Positions 14,853-23,126 of a stretch of DNA of 33,342 nucleotides are shown here, piece after piece. The translations under genes were made by a program, and so were the position numbers. Under the pieces are notes generated by a model. It was not told the DNA's origin, made no database searches, and saw nothing but the letters and a program-made list of their open reading frames with translations. This stretch comes from Candidatus Gastranaerophilales bacterium (lineage in GTDB: Bacteria; Cyanobacteriota; Vampirovibrionia; Gastranaerophilales; Gastranaerophilaceae), in contig CALUPP010000110.1 in the NCBI GenBank assembly GCA_944322685.1, positions 1 through 33,342 of the forward strand, read 5' to 3'. How positions within the stretch are numbered: position 1 is the stretch's first letter; every line of letters starts with the position of its first letter.

Positions 14853-16169
14853 TTATATCTTAATTTTCGCTCCGAGCGCAATAAGCGCTGCCTGCGTGTC
14901 TTCAAAGCTTGTTTTTTCGTCAACCGACTGGCAAAGGAAGCCGTTTATTTCGTTCCAAAGCGCTAAAGCCTGGTCTGTAACCGGATCAGAGCCTTTTACG
15001 TATGCGCCGATGTTAATCAGGTCTTCGTTTTTTCGATGTGCGGCCAAAAGCGTGCGGATTTTTCCGGCAGCCTGCGCATGTTCTTTAGGGACGCATTCTT
15101 TCATAACACGGCTGATACTTTCCAGCACATCCACCGCCGGATAGTGGTTTTTGTGCGCCAAATCCCTCGAAAGCATAATGTGACCGTCCAGAATGCTCCT
15201 CGCAGTGTCGGAAATAGGCTCGTTAAAGTCATCACCCTCAACAAGAACCGTGTAAAGCCCGGTTATCGTGCCATGTTCGTTGCTTCCGGCGCGTTCAAGC
15301 AGCTTTGGCATAAGCGCAAAAACCGACGGCGTGTAACCGCGCGTTGCCGGGGGCTCGCCGACCGCAAGTCCGACCTCTCTTTGCGCCATTGCGATTCGCG
15401 TAACCGAATCCAGCATAAAAAGAACGTCTTTTCCCTTGTCCCTAAAGTATTCCGCAATCGCCGTCGCAACAAAAGCAGCCTTGATTTTCACAAGTGAGGG
15501 CTGTTCCGAGGTTGCAACCACGACAATTGAGCGTTTCATGCCGTCAGGGCCCAAAGTTGACTCAATAAACTCACGCACCTCGCGCCCGCGTTCGCCAATC
15601 AGCGCAATTACGTTCAAATCCGCGTTCGTATTTTTCGCCATCATCGCAAGAGTCGTACTTTTTCCGACGCCGGAGCCCGCAAAAACGCCCAGCCTTTGCC
15701 CTTTTCCGGCTGTAATAAAACCGTCAATCGAGCGGATACCCAAAGAAAGCGGTTCGCGGATAAGCTGGCGGTTCAGCGGATTTATTGCGTCGGCGTGGGT
15801 CGAATAAAGCGATTGCGAGTTTACGGCCCCGAGATTGTCGATCGGTTCGCCCAATCCGTTCAAAACACGCCCCAAAAGCTGATCGCCGACCTTGATTTTC
15901 ATTGGTGCGCCCGTATTTTTTACCATTGCGCCGGGCATGAGCCCCTCCATTGACCCCAGAGGCATAAGTAGGATTTTTCCGGTCTTAAAACCGACGACCT
16001 CGGCCCTCAACGGCTCAGAATCAAGGCGGTTATATATATAGCACAAGTCCCCTATGCTCGCATCAGGCCCGTCAGCCTCAATTATCAGGCCCACGATTTC
16101 CGTGACTTTCCCGACCTGCTGCAAAGTTTCGGTTTTTTTAATGATTTCACTGTATTTCGTCAGGAGCAT
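14853..16169 (-). CDS. fliI: Flagellum-specific ATP synthase (export ATPase)
   Basis: FliI is the hexameric ATPase that helps drive export of flagellar proteins, working with FliH at the base of the flagellum. From the ATG at 16169 it is 438 aa, the normal size. Numbered from that ATG, it has Walker A GVFAGSGVGKST (about 161-172), the catalytic-Glu segment ALIGERGREV (189-198), Walker B VLFMLDSVTR (249-258) and the family-specific MAQREVGLAVGEPP (261-274). These distinguish FliI/YscN from the F1 beta subunit. An in-frame TTG at 16181, four codons earlier, is a possible start. Either choice overlaps the end of fliH (by 23 or 35 bases), which suggests translational coupling. fliJ does not follow. 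Confidence 0.95.
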   Translation of the reverse strand: MLLTKYSEIIKKTETLQQVGKVTEIVGLIIEADGPDASIGDLCYIYNRLDSEPLRAEVVGFKTGKILLMPLGSMEGLMPGAMVKNTGAPMKIKVGDQLLGRVLNGLGEPIDNLGAVNSQSLYSTHADAINPLNRQLIREPLSLGIRSIDGFITAGKGQRLGVFAGSGVGKSTTLAMMAKNTNADLNVIALIGERGREVREFIESTLGPDGMKRSIVVVATSEQPSLVKIKAAFVATAIAEYFRDKGKDVLFMLDSVTRIAMAQREVGLAVGEPPATRGYTPSVFALMPKLLERAGSNEHGTITGLYTVLVEGDDFNEPISDTARSILDGHIMLSRDLAHKNHYPAVDVLESISRVMKECVPKEHAQAAGKIRTLLAAHRKNEDLINIGAYVKGSDPVTDQALALWNEINGFLCQSVDEKTSFEDTQAALIALGAKIKI

Positions 16170-16923
16170 TTGTTTTTTCAACCAATTCTTCTTCCGGCGT
16201 AGAGTTCAGCGCGGTGAAAAGCTCGTCGGACAGCTTTGAAATTTGCGATTTAAGCCCGCAATCCACGCGAGAATCCACCGATTCCACTATTGTTCCGTCA
16301 GCCGGCACAGAATTGTCCTCAATTATTTTTATATTTTCAAGATTAACAAACCGCTCTTTCAAATTTTCGCTGACAGAATAGATTTTTTGCGCCATTTGCG
16401 GATTTACGATAATATTTACCGTTTCTTTTTCTTTCAGCTTGGAAATCGCTGCTGCCGTAAGTTCTTCAATGAGTTTCGGATTTTGAACAAGCTCGGTGTG
16501 GCAGACTTTTTCGCAAATTGCAATAACCAGCCCCAAAATCTCGGAATGAGCCGATTTTACGATTCTTTTTTTTATTTCAAGCTCGCACGCGGTGAAATTG
16601 TCCAGATTTTTAAGCTGGTCTTCCATTTGCGCGGTTATTTTTTCAAAACCCTCTTTAAATCCGGCCTCAAAACCCTCTTTTTTCGCATTTTCGATGATTT
16701 CGGCCGTGCTTGCCTGTGCTTCTTCCTGCGCTTTTTTTACGATTTCTTCGGCTTTTGTGCTAGCCTGTCCTTCGGTCAAAAGCGCTTTTTCCTTTGCGTC
16801 TGAGAGGATTTTTTCGGCAATTTGGCGCGCCTGCTTTATTTCTGCGTCAGAAACCAGCCCTCCGTCGCTTCTAACTACGAAAGAATCACCGTAATTCACA
16901 TTTTTGCCGACTATTCTGCCCAA
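16147..16923 (-). CDS. fliH: Flagellar assembly protein FliH
   Basis: FliH binds and restrains FliI and links it to the FliN ring. The 258-aa protein has a basic N-terminal leader (GRIVGKNVNYGDSFVV). A long charged coiled coil follows (about 28-100) with FEAGFKEGFEK, the GxxxG-like repeats seen in FliH, and then a C-terminal stalk-like domain (about 105-225) with LGLVIAICEKVCHTEL and ADGTIVESVDSRVDCGL, shared with V/F-type ATPase stalk subunits. The start is TTG at 16923, supported by GAGGTG about six bases upstream; no ATG is available in that stretch. It begins 24 bases after fliG and overlaps fliI. The identification rests on domain layout and position, since FliH sequences diverge widely. 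Confidence 0.88.
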   Translation of the reverse strand: MGRIVGKNVNYGDSFVVRSDGGLVSDAEIKQARQIAEKILSDAKEKALLTEGQASTKAEEIVKKAQEEAQASTAEIIENAKKEGFEAGFKEGFEKITAQMEDQLKNLDNFTACELEIKKRIVKSAHSEILGLVIAICEKVCHTELVQNPKLIEELTAAAISKLKEKETVNIIVNPQMAQKIYSVSENLKERFVNLENIKIIEDNSVPADGTIVESVDSRVDCGLKSQISKLSDELFTALNSTPEEELVEKTNAPDEIQ

Positions 16924-16947
16924 TTAGCACACCTCATTAGCAATATA

Positions 16948-17967
16948 TTACTCAATATATTCGTCTTCCTGCGTATCTCTTGTGATTTCGATTTCTCCGG
17001 CCGCTTCGAGCATTCGGATGATTGCGACGATTTTTGTTTGTTTTTCCTGAACCTCTTTTGCGCGCACAGGACCCATATATTCAAGTTCTTCCATAAGAAC
17101 TGTCTGCGCGCGTTCTGACATGTTGGAAAAGATTTTTTCTTTCAAGTCGTCGCGCACGCCTTTGAGCGAAATTGCGAGGTCTTTCATGTCAACTTCCCTG
17201 ATAACACGCTGAATGGCCTGATCTTTCAGCTGCAAAATGTCCTCAAATACAAACATCAGCTCCCTGACGCCCTCTGCAAGCTCAAGACTGCGTTCTTCAA
17301 GGAACTCGAGTACGTTTTTTTCGGTTCCGCGGTCGGTTCTGTTGAGAATGCTCGCCAGAGTGCTTACGCCGCCTGCTTTCGAAAAGTCCTGCGTAACGAC
17401 CGATGAAAACTTACCCTCGACGATTTTTTCGATTTCTGCGATGATTTCGGGGTTTGTCGAGCTCATGTCCGCAATTTTAAATGCAACTTGCGCCTGAATA
17501 TCCGTAGGCAGCGCGTTTAGGACTTTTGCGGAAATTTCGGGCTTGATATAGGCCAGAATCAGCGCAATCAGCTGCGGATTTTCGTTCTGAAACGATTGCG
17601 CAAGCTGGGTCGGATCGGCTTCGTTAAAAAACTGAAAAGGGTTTTTTGTCAAAAGCGTCATCAAACGCGCGAGCATTTTTTGCGCCTGCTCGCTCCCGTA
17701 AGCTTTTTCAAGAATCGTCCTCGCATAAGCCGTACCGCCCGAAGAAAGGTAATCACTCGCCAAAAACAGCGAATGAAACTCTTCAAGCACCTTGTTCAAT
17801 ATTTCTGTGGGGATTTTGTCCAAACTTGCAATGTCGTAGGTGATTTGTTCGAGCAAATCCTCATCTCTTATGTTTTTTAAAATCTCAGATGCCGTGCCCG
17901 GGCCCAGCGCAATCAATAATGATGCGACTTTTTGGCGGGCTGACATTTGATCGTATTCCAGGTTCAT
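16948..17967 (-). CDS. fliG: Flagellar motor switch protein FliG
   Basis: FliG sits on the MS ring and couples the stator to rotor torque. The 339-aa length is typical. The N-terminal domain (MSARQKVASLLIALGPGTASEILKNI) packs on FliF. The middle domain (about 115-200) has the EHPQ-like segment NENPQLIALILAYIKPEISAKVLNALP. The C-terminal domain (about 220-335) carries VFEDILQLKDQAIQRVIREVDMKDLAISLKG and IFSNMSERAQTVLMEELEYMGPVRAKEVQ, with the conserved charged torque helix residues. The ATG start is 7 bases after the fliF stop, with AAGGA far upstream, so translation may depend on fliF. This is one of the best conserved genes in the window. Confidence 0.97.
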   Translation of the reverse strand: MNLEYDQMSARQKVASLLIALGPGTASEILKNIRDEDLLEQITYDIASLDKIPTEILNKVLEEFHSLFLASDYLSSGGTAYARTILEKAYGSEQAQKMLARLMTLLTKNPFQFFNEADPTQLAQSFQNENPQLIALILAYIKPEISAKVLNALPTDIQAQVAFKIADMSSTNPEIIAEIEKIVEGKFSSVVTQDFSKAGGVSTLASILNRTDRGTEKNVLEFLEERSLELAEGVRELMFVFEDILQLKDQAIQRVIREVDMKDLAISLKGVRDDLKEKIFSNMSERAQTVLMEELEYMGPVRAKEVQEKQTKIVAIIRMLEAAGEIEITRDTQEDEYIE

Positions 17968-17974
17968 TTAATTT

Positions 17975-19579
17975 TTAATCCTTAATGTAAGAAATCAATA
18001 ATTTTGCGGCTTCGCCGGGATCTGAGAGTATAGTTTCGTTCAAATCGCTGCGAAGTTTGTCAAGTTCAGGATTCAGCCTTGCTTCAATCTGCGGGAGCTG
18101 ATCCATTTCCAGTTTTCCGAGAAGTTCATCAGTAAGCTGTTTTTGAGGCTCATCAAAGCCGTCATCCCAGTCCTCGCCGCCCGATGAAGCCCCGACCCGG
18201 CCGAAAAGCGAACGAAATACGTACAATGCCGCGAGTCCGAGTATCAAAACTATCAGCATCGGTGCAACTTTTGTTACAAAGAACTCCATTTGTCTTTGTT
18301 TTTCGTATTCTTGATTTTGTGCGGCATCTTTGGCTTTATTTTCGTCAAGTGCCGAGAATTGCAGGCTTGTAACGTTGATTATGTCGCCTCTGTCCAAATC
18401 TGCGCCGCTTGCCGAGATTATAAGCTTTTCGAGCTCCTGTTTTTCTTCAGATGTGAGAATTTTGTTAACCGCAACGGCAATTGTCATCCTTTTTACGGAG
18501 CCGGGCGCGTAGACAATCTGTTTAACCTCTTTAGAAACGTTATACGTCGCGGAGGTTTTCTGTTTTGTGTAGTTCAGGTTTTTAGGCTGAAGATTTGTTT
18601 GCGTTGTCTGAATTGTTTCCGGCGGATTGTGGGTATCATCGTCTGTTAAGGGCCTTGCGGACGATATTGCCGGATTGTCGTAATTTTCTGCCTCGGTTTG
18701 AGAGTTTGCGAGGACGCCCTGCTGCGTGTCGCCGACCGGAATATAGCTTTCTATTGTGGCACGTGCGCTGTTGAAGTCAATATCCATTGAAACCTGCACC
18801 GAAGCGTTATCTCGTCCGACGATTTTGTCCAAAACATCCTGAATTTTCTTTGCTGTCTGGTTTTCGAGGTTTAATTTGTACGATTCAATGTCATTTGATG
18901 CGTGTTCGTTGTCGTCAGAGAGCGCATTTCCGGACTGATCGGTGAGAAATACCTTTTCAGGTTTCAATCTCGGGATTGCATAGGCCACGAGGTTTTTTAT
19001 TGCCTTAATCTGTGACGTTTTGAGCCTGTAACCAGGTTCTAAAATCAGCATAACAGATGCTGTCGGCGATTCGTCGCGCTCCTGAAAGACGGAACGCTCG
19101 GGCTCGGCAATTTGCACCCGCGCTTTTCTTATTCCGTTCATTTTTTCGATAGAACGGGTCAATTCGCCCTGATAAATCCTTTGTTTGGTTAATTTGTTCT
19201 TAAAATCCGTAGATCCGAGCTGCATATCGTCCAAAAGCTCAAATCCCGGCGAAGTATCCTGGATGAGGTCGTTTTCCGCAACATAAATCCGCAATTCATC
19301 CTGAAGATTTGCAGGAACCATAACAGATTTTTTGTCAGCGCTTAATTTGAACGCATATCCGCTTTTTTTAAGGCTTTCCGTGACCGCAGCCGCATCTTGT
19401 TCGGACAAATCGGAGTACAAAACCGCCCAGTTAGGCTCGAGAGATTTCATTATAAAATATGTTGAAACAACTATCGTAATAACGCCGAGTGCCACGACGC
19501 CGAACTTCTGGCCTATGTCAAATCCGTCCCAGAGGCGTTTTAAGTCGTCTAAGAATAATTTAAAATAATTATTTTCCAA
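17975..19579 (-). CDS. fliF: Flagellar MS-ring protein FliF
   Basis: FliF builds the membrane ring on which the flagellum assembles. The 534-aa protein has an N-terminal membrane helix (about 25-48), then ring-building motifs: LEPNWAVLYSDLSEQDAAAVTESLK, AENDLIQDTSPGFELLDDMQLGSTDF and KLTKQRIYQGELTRSIEKMNGIRKARVQIA. A periplasmic loop follows, then a second membrane helix (about 441-464, KVAPMLIVLILGLAALYVFRSLF). The C-terminal tail (AKLLISYIKD) is the FliG-binding part. Translation starts at TTG 19579, with GAGGAG five bases upstream, a near-perfect site. It heads the operon fliF-fliG-fliH-fliI and is preceded by a candidate promoter. fliE, flgB and flgC, which often come before fliF, are absent here. 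Confidence 0.96.
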   Translation of the reverse strand: MENNYFKLFLDDLKRLWDGFDIGQKFGVVALGVITIVVSTYFIMKSLEPNWAVLYSDLSEQDAAAVTESLKKSGYAFKLSADKKSVMVPANLQDELRIYVAENDLIQDTSPGFELLDDMQLGSTDFKNKLTKQRIYQGELTRSIEKMNGIRKARVQIAEPERSVFQERDESPTASVMLILEPGYRLKTSQIKAIKNLVAYAIPRLKPEKVFLTDQSGNALSDDNEHASNDIESYKLNLENQTAKKIQDVLDKIVGRDNASVQVSMDIDFNSARATIESYIPVGDTQQGVLANSQTEAENYDNPAISSARPLTDDDTHNPPETIQTTQTNLQPKNLNYTKQKTSATYNVSKEVKQIVYAPGSVKRMTIAVAVNKILTSEEKQELEKLIISASGADLDRGDIINVTSLQFSALDENKAKDAAQNQEYEKQRQMEFFVTKVAPMLIVLILGLAALYVFRSLFGRVGASSGGEDWDDGFDEPQKQLTDELLGKLEMDQLPQIEARLNPELDKLRSDLNETILSDPGEAAKLLISYIKD

Positions 19580-19631
19580 AATTTCTCCTCACCTTTGCGG
19601 CAGCGCTCTTTAGATGGCACACCACAATAAA

Positions 19632-19660
19632 AATATAAACCATTTTTCAATCTTTATCAA
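19632..19660 (-). promoter_or_regulatory. Candidate promoter of the fliF operon
   Basis: On the minus strand TTGATA (19655-19660) and TATATT (19632-19637) are exactly 17 bases apart, and each matches the sigma70 consensus at 5 of 6. The leader to the TTG start is about 45 bases. No sigma28 or sigma54 promoter is evident. Confidence 0.5.
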
Positions 19661-19681
19661 ATGTGTTAACTTTTATATAGC

Positions 19682-19711
19682 AAAAAGCGCCTTTTTTGAA
19701 AAAGACGCTTT
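19682..19711 (-). terminator. Intrinsic terminator after the NTF2-like gene
   Basis: AAAGCG-TCTTTTT pairs with AAAAAAG-GCGCTTT on the minus strand and ends in a run of T, 19 bases after the stop at 19730. It separates this gene from the fliF promoter. Confidence 0.8.
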
Positions 19712-19729
19712 AAAAAAATCAATTTATTG

Positions 19730-20200
19730 TTAATTTTTCTTTCCTTTTAAGAGAAGCTGGTTTTTTGAGTGCATTGATTCTTCTTTAATTTTCAAATTCC
19801 CCTTAGCATCCTCACCTATGATGAAATAGGCCGGAATTTTATAGTCGCTTGTTGACGGCTGGCGCAAAGTCGAGATTTTAAAGTCATTTCCGACTTTTGT
19901 AACCTTTCTTTGTGTGTAGAAGTTTTTATAGCCGCGCATTTTTGCGAGATTTGCGCCTATTCGCATCTGGTTTGCGTATTCTTTCATGTTTGTGGTGAGC
20001 GTAACGGTCGAGCCGTCGGGTTTTATGACGACTCTGATGATTTTTGCGTCAGGTGAGTAGAATTTTATTACATCTTCTTTGTAATTATTCGCAGAATCAA
20101 CGTATTGTGCAAAAAAAGTGAGCGCCTGATCTGCCGTTACGGCCGCATTTGCTGCAAGGCCGGTCATCAGAGCACAAATTGTTACCAATAACTTTTTCAT
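19730..20200 (-). CDS. Secreted NTF2-like (SnoaL-fold) protein
   Basis: The 156-aa protein has a clear signal peptide (MKKLLVTICALMTGLAANAA, cleavage probably after AANA) and a mature part of about 135 aa. The opening VTADQALTFFAQYVDSANNYKEDVIKFYSPDAKIIRVV resembles NTF2-like folds, where a helix is followed by a curved beta sheet holding a small ligand. No catalytic residues can be named. The ATG at 20200 follows AAGGAG by five bases; the open frame to 20245 is not needed. It is flanked by its own promoter-like TATAAT boxes upstream and a terminator downstream, so it is transcribed alone. A periplasmic location is predicted. The function is unknown. Confidence 0.7.
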   Translation of the reverse strand: MKKLLVTICALMTGLAANAAVTADQALTFFAQYVDSANNYKEDVIKFYSPDAKIIRVVIKPDGSTVTLTTNMKEYANQMRIGANLAKMRGYKNFYTQRKVTKVGNDFKISTLRQPSTSDYKIPAYFIIGEDAKGNLKIKEESMHSKNQLLLKGKKN

Positions 20201-20375
20201 AATTTCTCCTTTGCCCCAGTATGAGGCATATAAATCCTTTCTCAATTCCCCGAAAGCGGGATTTTTGTGATTATTATACTAAAAATTATAACGGAAACGA
20301 ACAGAAAATGTTCATTTTCCGAAAATCGTTAAAATTCCAAGCAAAAGCTGCCCGAGCGTTTCGAAAAATCCCATT

Positions 20376-21212
20376 TTATTTCAGTCCCAAATCGCAAACC
20401 GCGGTTTTTCCGAATTTTGCGGACAAATCGTCAATATGATGAAGCAAATAAAGCTCGGGATCCAAATCCCGCTCGTTCAAATCAACAATAGCCCCCCATT
20501 CGGCTCTGCCGTGGTGCGCTGCAATCATTTTCGCTACTTTTTTAAACCCGGCGCCCATGCAAGTCGAAAAACCCCACTGCGAATGCGTAATCCATTCTTT
20601 TGGGAAATCTTCGTCGTAATCAATCAAGCCCGATTCCGTGTCGATTTTGTATTCAAAAATTTTCCCGAAATCATGCAGGATACATGCCGCAAAAATGTCA
20701 TCTCTGCTGACTTTTTTGTAAAAAACACCGAGAAGGCAATCCGCAATTTCCAGACATTCATAAGTATGTTCAACCAGCCCTCCCAGATAATTGTGGTGCA
20801 TGAGTTTTGCGGCGGGAGCGGTTTTGAACTTTTCTTCATGTTCAAAAAGAAGCCCGGTGACGAATTTTTTCAGGTTTTCATCGCTGATTTGGTTTGCAAA
20901 ATCGAGAATTTTCCCGAAAATATCATCAGCTTCATCTTTTGAAAGGCCGATTTTCGCTTCGTTTATGAGTTCAAGATTTGCGACAAGGCAGTTGTTGTAT
21001 TTTTCGTTATAAGAGCCGGACAGAATTTTTACCTGATTGCCGGTGCGAAAAATCTTGCTGTCAAGGCGGTTTAGGGTTTCTTCCCAGAGAATACAGTTCA
21101 ATAATGAACCGTCGGAAAGGTTTTTGAGCTGGAGTTTACCCATTTTTGTTCCTGCTTTTGTGTCCCCGACAGAAAATATTACGACCTCATAAAGCTGTGA
21201 AAAATCCAACAT
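20376..21212 (-). CDS. YhaM-like 3'-5' exoribonuclease (OB fold plus HD domain)
   Basis: The 278-aa protein pairs an N-terminal OB-fold (about 10-85, KLQLKNLSDGSLLNCILWEE) with a C-terminal HD domain. The metal-ligand positions are H149 (GGLVEHTYECLEIAD), H180-D181 (CILHDFGKI), H210 (EWITHSQWG), H233/H234 (AAHHGRAEWG) and D261 (LHHIDDLSAK). This order is that of Bacillus YhaM and staphylococcal Cbf1, Mn-dependent enzymes that trim RNA or single-stranded DNA from the 3' end. It is a little shorter than YhaM (314 aa), mainly at the N-terminus. AAGGA sits six bases before the ATG at 21212. The gene is probably alone on its transcript. The call is firm for the family, less so for the substrate. 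Confidence 0.87.
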   Translation of the reverse strand: MLDFSQLYEVVIFSVGDTKAGTKMGKLQLKNLSDGSLLNCILWEETLNRLDSKIFRTGNQVKILSGSYNEKYNNCLVANLELINEAKIGLSKDEADDIFGKILDFANQISDENLKKFVTGLLFEHEEKFKTAPAAKLMHHNYLGGLVEHTYECLEIADCLLGVFYKKVSRDDIFAACILHDFGKIFEYKIDTESGLIDYDEDFPKEWITHSQWGFSTCMGAGFKKVAKMIAAHHGRAEWGAIVDLNERDLDPELYLLHHIDDLSAKFGKTAVCDLGLK

Positions 21213-21387
21213 GCCTGTTCCTTTCCAATAAAATAATAATTGGTAATTATTTTACCTCAAATGATGAGAATATTAAAGAAAATATTTGTAATTGAGCTCG
21301 TCGGCTCATGAAGTCGGATAAAAGCGCCGAATTTGAAACATTTTAGATAAATGCGGACGATAATTTCAAAATATCCTCCAAAATACG

Positions 21388-21414
21388 AAAAAGAGAGCCG
21401 GTTGGCCCTCTTTT
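21388..21414 (-). terminator. Intrinsic terminator after the flavodiiron gene
   Basis: On the minus strand AAAGAGGGCC pairs with GGCTCTCTTT around a short loop (one mismatch) and is followed by T residues. It lies about 22 bases after the stop codon. Confidence 0.85.
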
Positions 21415-21436
21415 ACCGCGTTTAAATCGTCCAATT

Positions 21437-22612
21437 TTATAGTGTTTTGTGTTTTTCGATAATTTCTGCTGCCAGATTGTCGATTTTTGCCAAATCTTCA
21501 TCGTCGGGCAGCCCTTTGACTATAACGTAGTCAATTTTTTCGGGTTTTACGGTTGTAAACATGCCCTCGAGCACTCCGGTGAGGTTTCCGCCCCAGCCGT
21601 AGGAGCCGATTATCGAATAATGTCTGAATTTCGGGCGTAATGCGTTCACGATGTAAGCCGCTGAAACAACTCCCGGATGCGGCCCGGCAAGAACCATTGA
21701 GCTTCCGAGAACGATTGTTGCGCAATCGACGATTTCCATTGCAAGCTCGCCTTCGTCGCTGTTGATTAAATCAAAGGTTTTTGTTTCGATTCCCGCTTTG
21801 ATAAGTGCGCTTTGGAGCCTTTCAACAAGGATTTTTGTGCTGTCGTACATCGAAACGTACGGGATAATTACTTTATTTTTGACATTATCGGACGTCCAGT
21901 CCTCGTACAATTTCAAAATGAAATCAGGTTTGTCGTAAATCGGGCCGTGGCTCGGAAGAATGATGTCTGGGTTAATTTCACGAACCTTAACCGTGTATTT
22001 TTTTGCAAAATTTCTAAACGGCATGATGATTTCCGCGTAATAGCGCTTTGCAGCTTCTTCAAGAGCCGGCGAGCAATCCGCAAAAAGGTCATATTGCGTG
22101 TAATGTGCGCCTAAAAAGTCGCAGGTAAAGAGCATATTGTCTTCTTTCAGGTAAGTGAACATTGTGTCGGGCCAGTGAACCCAGGGTGAAATCAGAAATT
22201 TCGCTGTTTTGTCGCCCAAAGAAAGCTCGTCGCCGTCGTTGATTACAATAAATTTGCTTTCATCGACGTGGAGCATGTTCATGATGTTTTCTTTGCATTT
22301 TGCGTTCGTAACGATTTTCGCTTCGGGGAATTTTTCAACAAGAACCGGAATTGCGCCCGAGTGATCCTGTTCTGCGTGGTTGCTGATGATGTAATCCAGC
22401 TTTTCAATGCCCGCTTTCTTGAGATTTTCCATAAATTCGTTAATCATTTTCGGGTACATTGTGTCAATAAGCGCTGTTTTTTCGCTGCCTTTGACAAAAT
22501 ATGAATTGTAGCTTGTGCCCTGCGGAAGCGGAACGAGCTGGTCAAAAATCGTTCTGTCAGGGTCTTTTAAGCCCATATAAAAAACGTTATTTTTAATCGG
22601 AATCATGTTCAT
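21437..22612 (-). CDS. Flavodiiron protein (A-type, O2/NO reductase)
   Basis: This cytoplasmic enzyme reduces O2 to water or NO to N2O, protecting anaerobes. The 391-aa protein has an N-terminal beta-lactamase-like diiron domain with all ligand positions: H79, E81, D83 and H84 (NHAEQDHSG), H146 (VHWPDTMF), D165 (CDFLGAH) and H222 (LPSHGPIY). A C-terminal flavodoxin domain (about 246-391, VIIPYVSMYDSTKILVERL) binds FMN. No rubredoxin domain is attached, so a separate electron donor is needed. The ATG at 22612 has GGGAA about eight bases upstream; the frame extends to 22642 through residues foreign to the family. It stands alone next to a stretch of long inverted repeats. Whether NO or O2 is preferred cannot be read from sequence. 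Confidence 0.93.
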   Translation of the reverse strand: MNMIPIKNNVFYMGLKDPDRTIFDQLVPLPQGTSYNSYFVKGSEKTALIDTMYPKMINEFMENLKKAGIEKLDYIISNHAEQDHSGAIPVLVEKFPEAKIVTNAKCKENIMNMLHVDESKFIVINDGDELSLGDKTAKFLISPWVHWPDTMFTYLKEDNMLFTCDFLGAHYTQYDLFADCSPALEEAAKRYYAEIIMPFRNFAKKYTVKVREINPDIILPSHGPIYDKPDFILKLYEDWTSDNVKNKVIIPYVSMYDSTKILVERLQSALIKAGIETKTFDLINSDEGELAMEIVDCATIVLGSSMVLAGPHPGVVSAAYIVNALRPKFRHYSIIGSYGWGGNLTGVLEGMFTTVKPEKIDYVIVKGLPDDEDLAKIDNLAAEIIEKHKTL

Positions 22613-22707
22613 AGCATTTCCCTTTCTTTTTTGCTGATTCACATGATTATATTATATATCAAGCATGTCAAATAGGAATAGTTCTTATTAAAATTGTTTG
22701 AGGGGCG

Positions 22708-22832
22708 GGATTTTGTAAGTATTTTCCTTTTCCGTTCCGATTCCCCCGGGCACTCATCGTTAAATGTTGCTGCTCGATGGCATTTTGAGCCCTCCTCCAT
22801 AGTCACTCCAAAGAAAAATACTTACAAAATCC
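22708..22832. repeat. 125-bp element with 23-bp inverted repeats and an internal stem
   Basis: Left arm 22708-22730 and right arm 22810-22832 are complementary over 23 bp with one mismatch that can pair as G-U in RNA. The 79-base interior folds further: gggc (22748-22751) with gccc (22789-22792), and catcg (22755-22759) with cgatg (22775-22779). It could be a structured RNA in the leader of the flavodiiron gene (minus strand) or a small mobile palindromic element. It matches no riboswitch class I can recall. Confidence 0.7.
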
Positions 22833-22887
22833 ATTGGTGTCGGATTATGAGGTAAATGTGTTTTCAAAATTACAAAAATAATGAAAA

Positions 22888-22970
22888 GTTTTTTGTGCGG
22901 AATAAGATTTTAGAACCATAAAAGCGGCAAAGCCCGTTCCGGTTCTAAAATCTTATTCCGGGCAAAAAAC
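22888..22970. repeat. 83-bp hairpin with 30-bp arms
   Basis: Arms 22888-22917 and 22941-22970 are complementary over 30 bp with only two mismatches; the innermost 20 bp (22898-22917 with 22941-22960) are perfect. The loop is 23 bases. There is no T tract, so it is not a plain terminator. The arm word TTTTTTGCCCGGAATAAG resembles the arm of the hairpin at 28070-28124. Confidence 0.75.
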
Positions 22971-22996
22971 GCCCCTGTGACCCTCAAGAAAAGGTT

Positions 22997-23073
22997 AATT
23001 TTTTTTATTTTGGAGTTTTTTTTAATCCTATCCACAAGGGCGGGTTTTTCGGAACGGAAAAATAAAAAAATTA
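22997..23073. repeat. Weaker AT-rich inverted repeat downstream of the M16 gene
   Basis: A left arm of T-rich sequence (22997-23011) pairs with the A-rich stretch 23058-23073, with slips in the homopolymers. It may help end transcription of the M16 gene on the minus strand. Because the arms are low complexity, the call is cautious. Confidence 0.35.
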
Positions 23074-23126
23074 TCCGCCCCGGTTTCCGTCTTCGCCTAC
23101 ATCTTCGCCCAAAACGGACAAAACAG

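Larger units (their letters stand above)
22613..23126. other. 514-base gene-free stretch with three inverted repeats
   Basis: It lies between the M16 peptidase (whose 3' end is at 23127) and the start of the flavodiiron gene, both on the minus strand. No gene is supported; the open frame at 22977-23237 is a shadow. Separate entries describe the inverted repeats at 22708-22832, 22888-22970 and 22997-23073. Confidence 0.7.
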
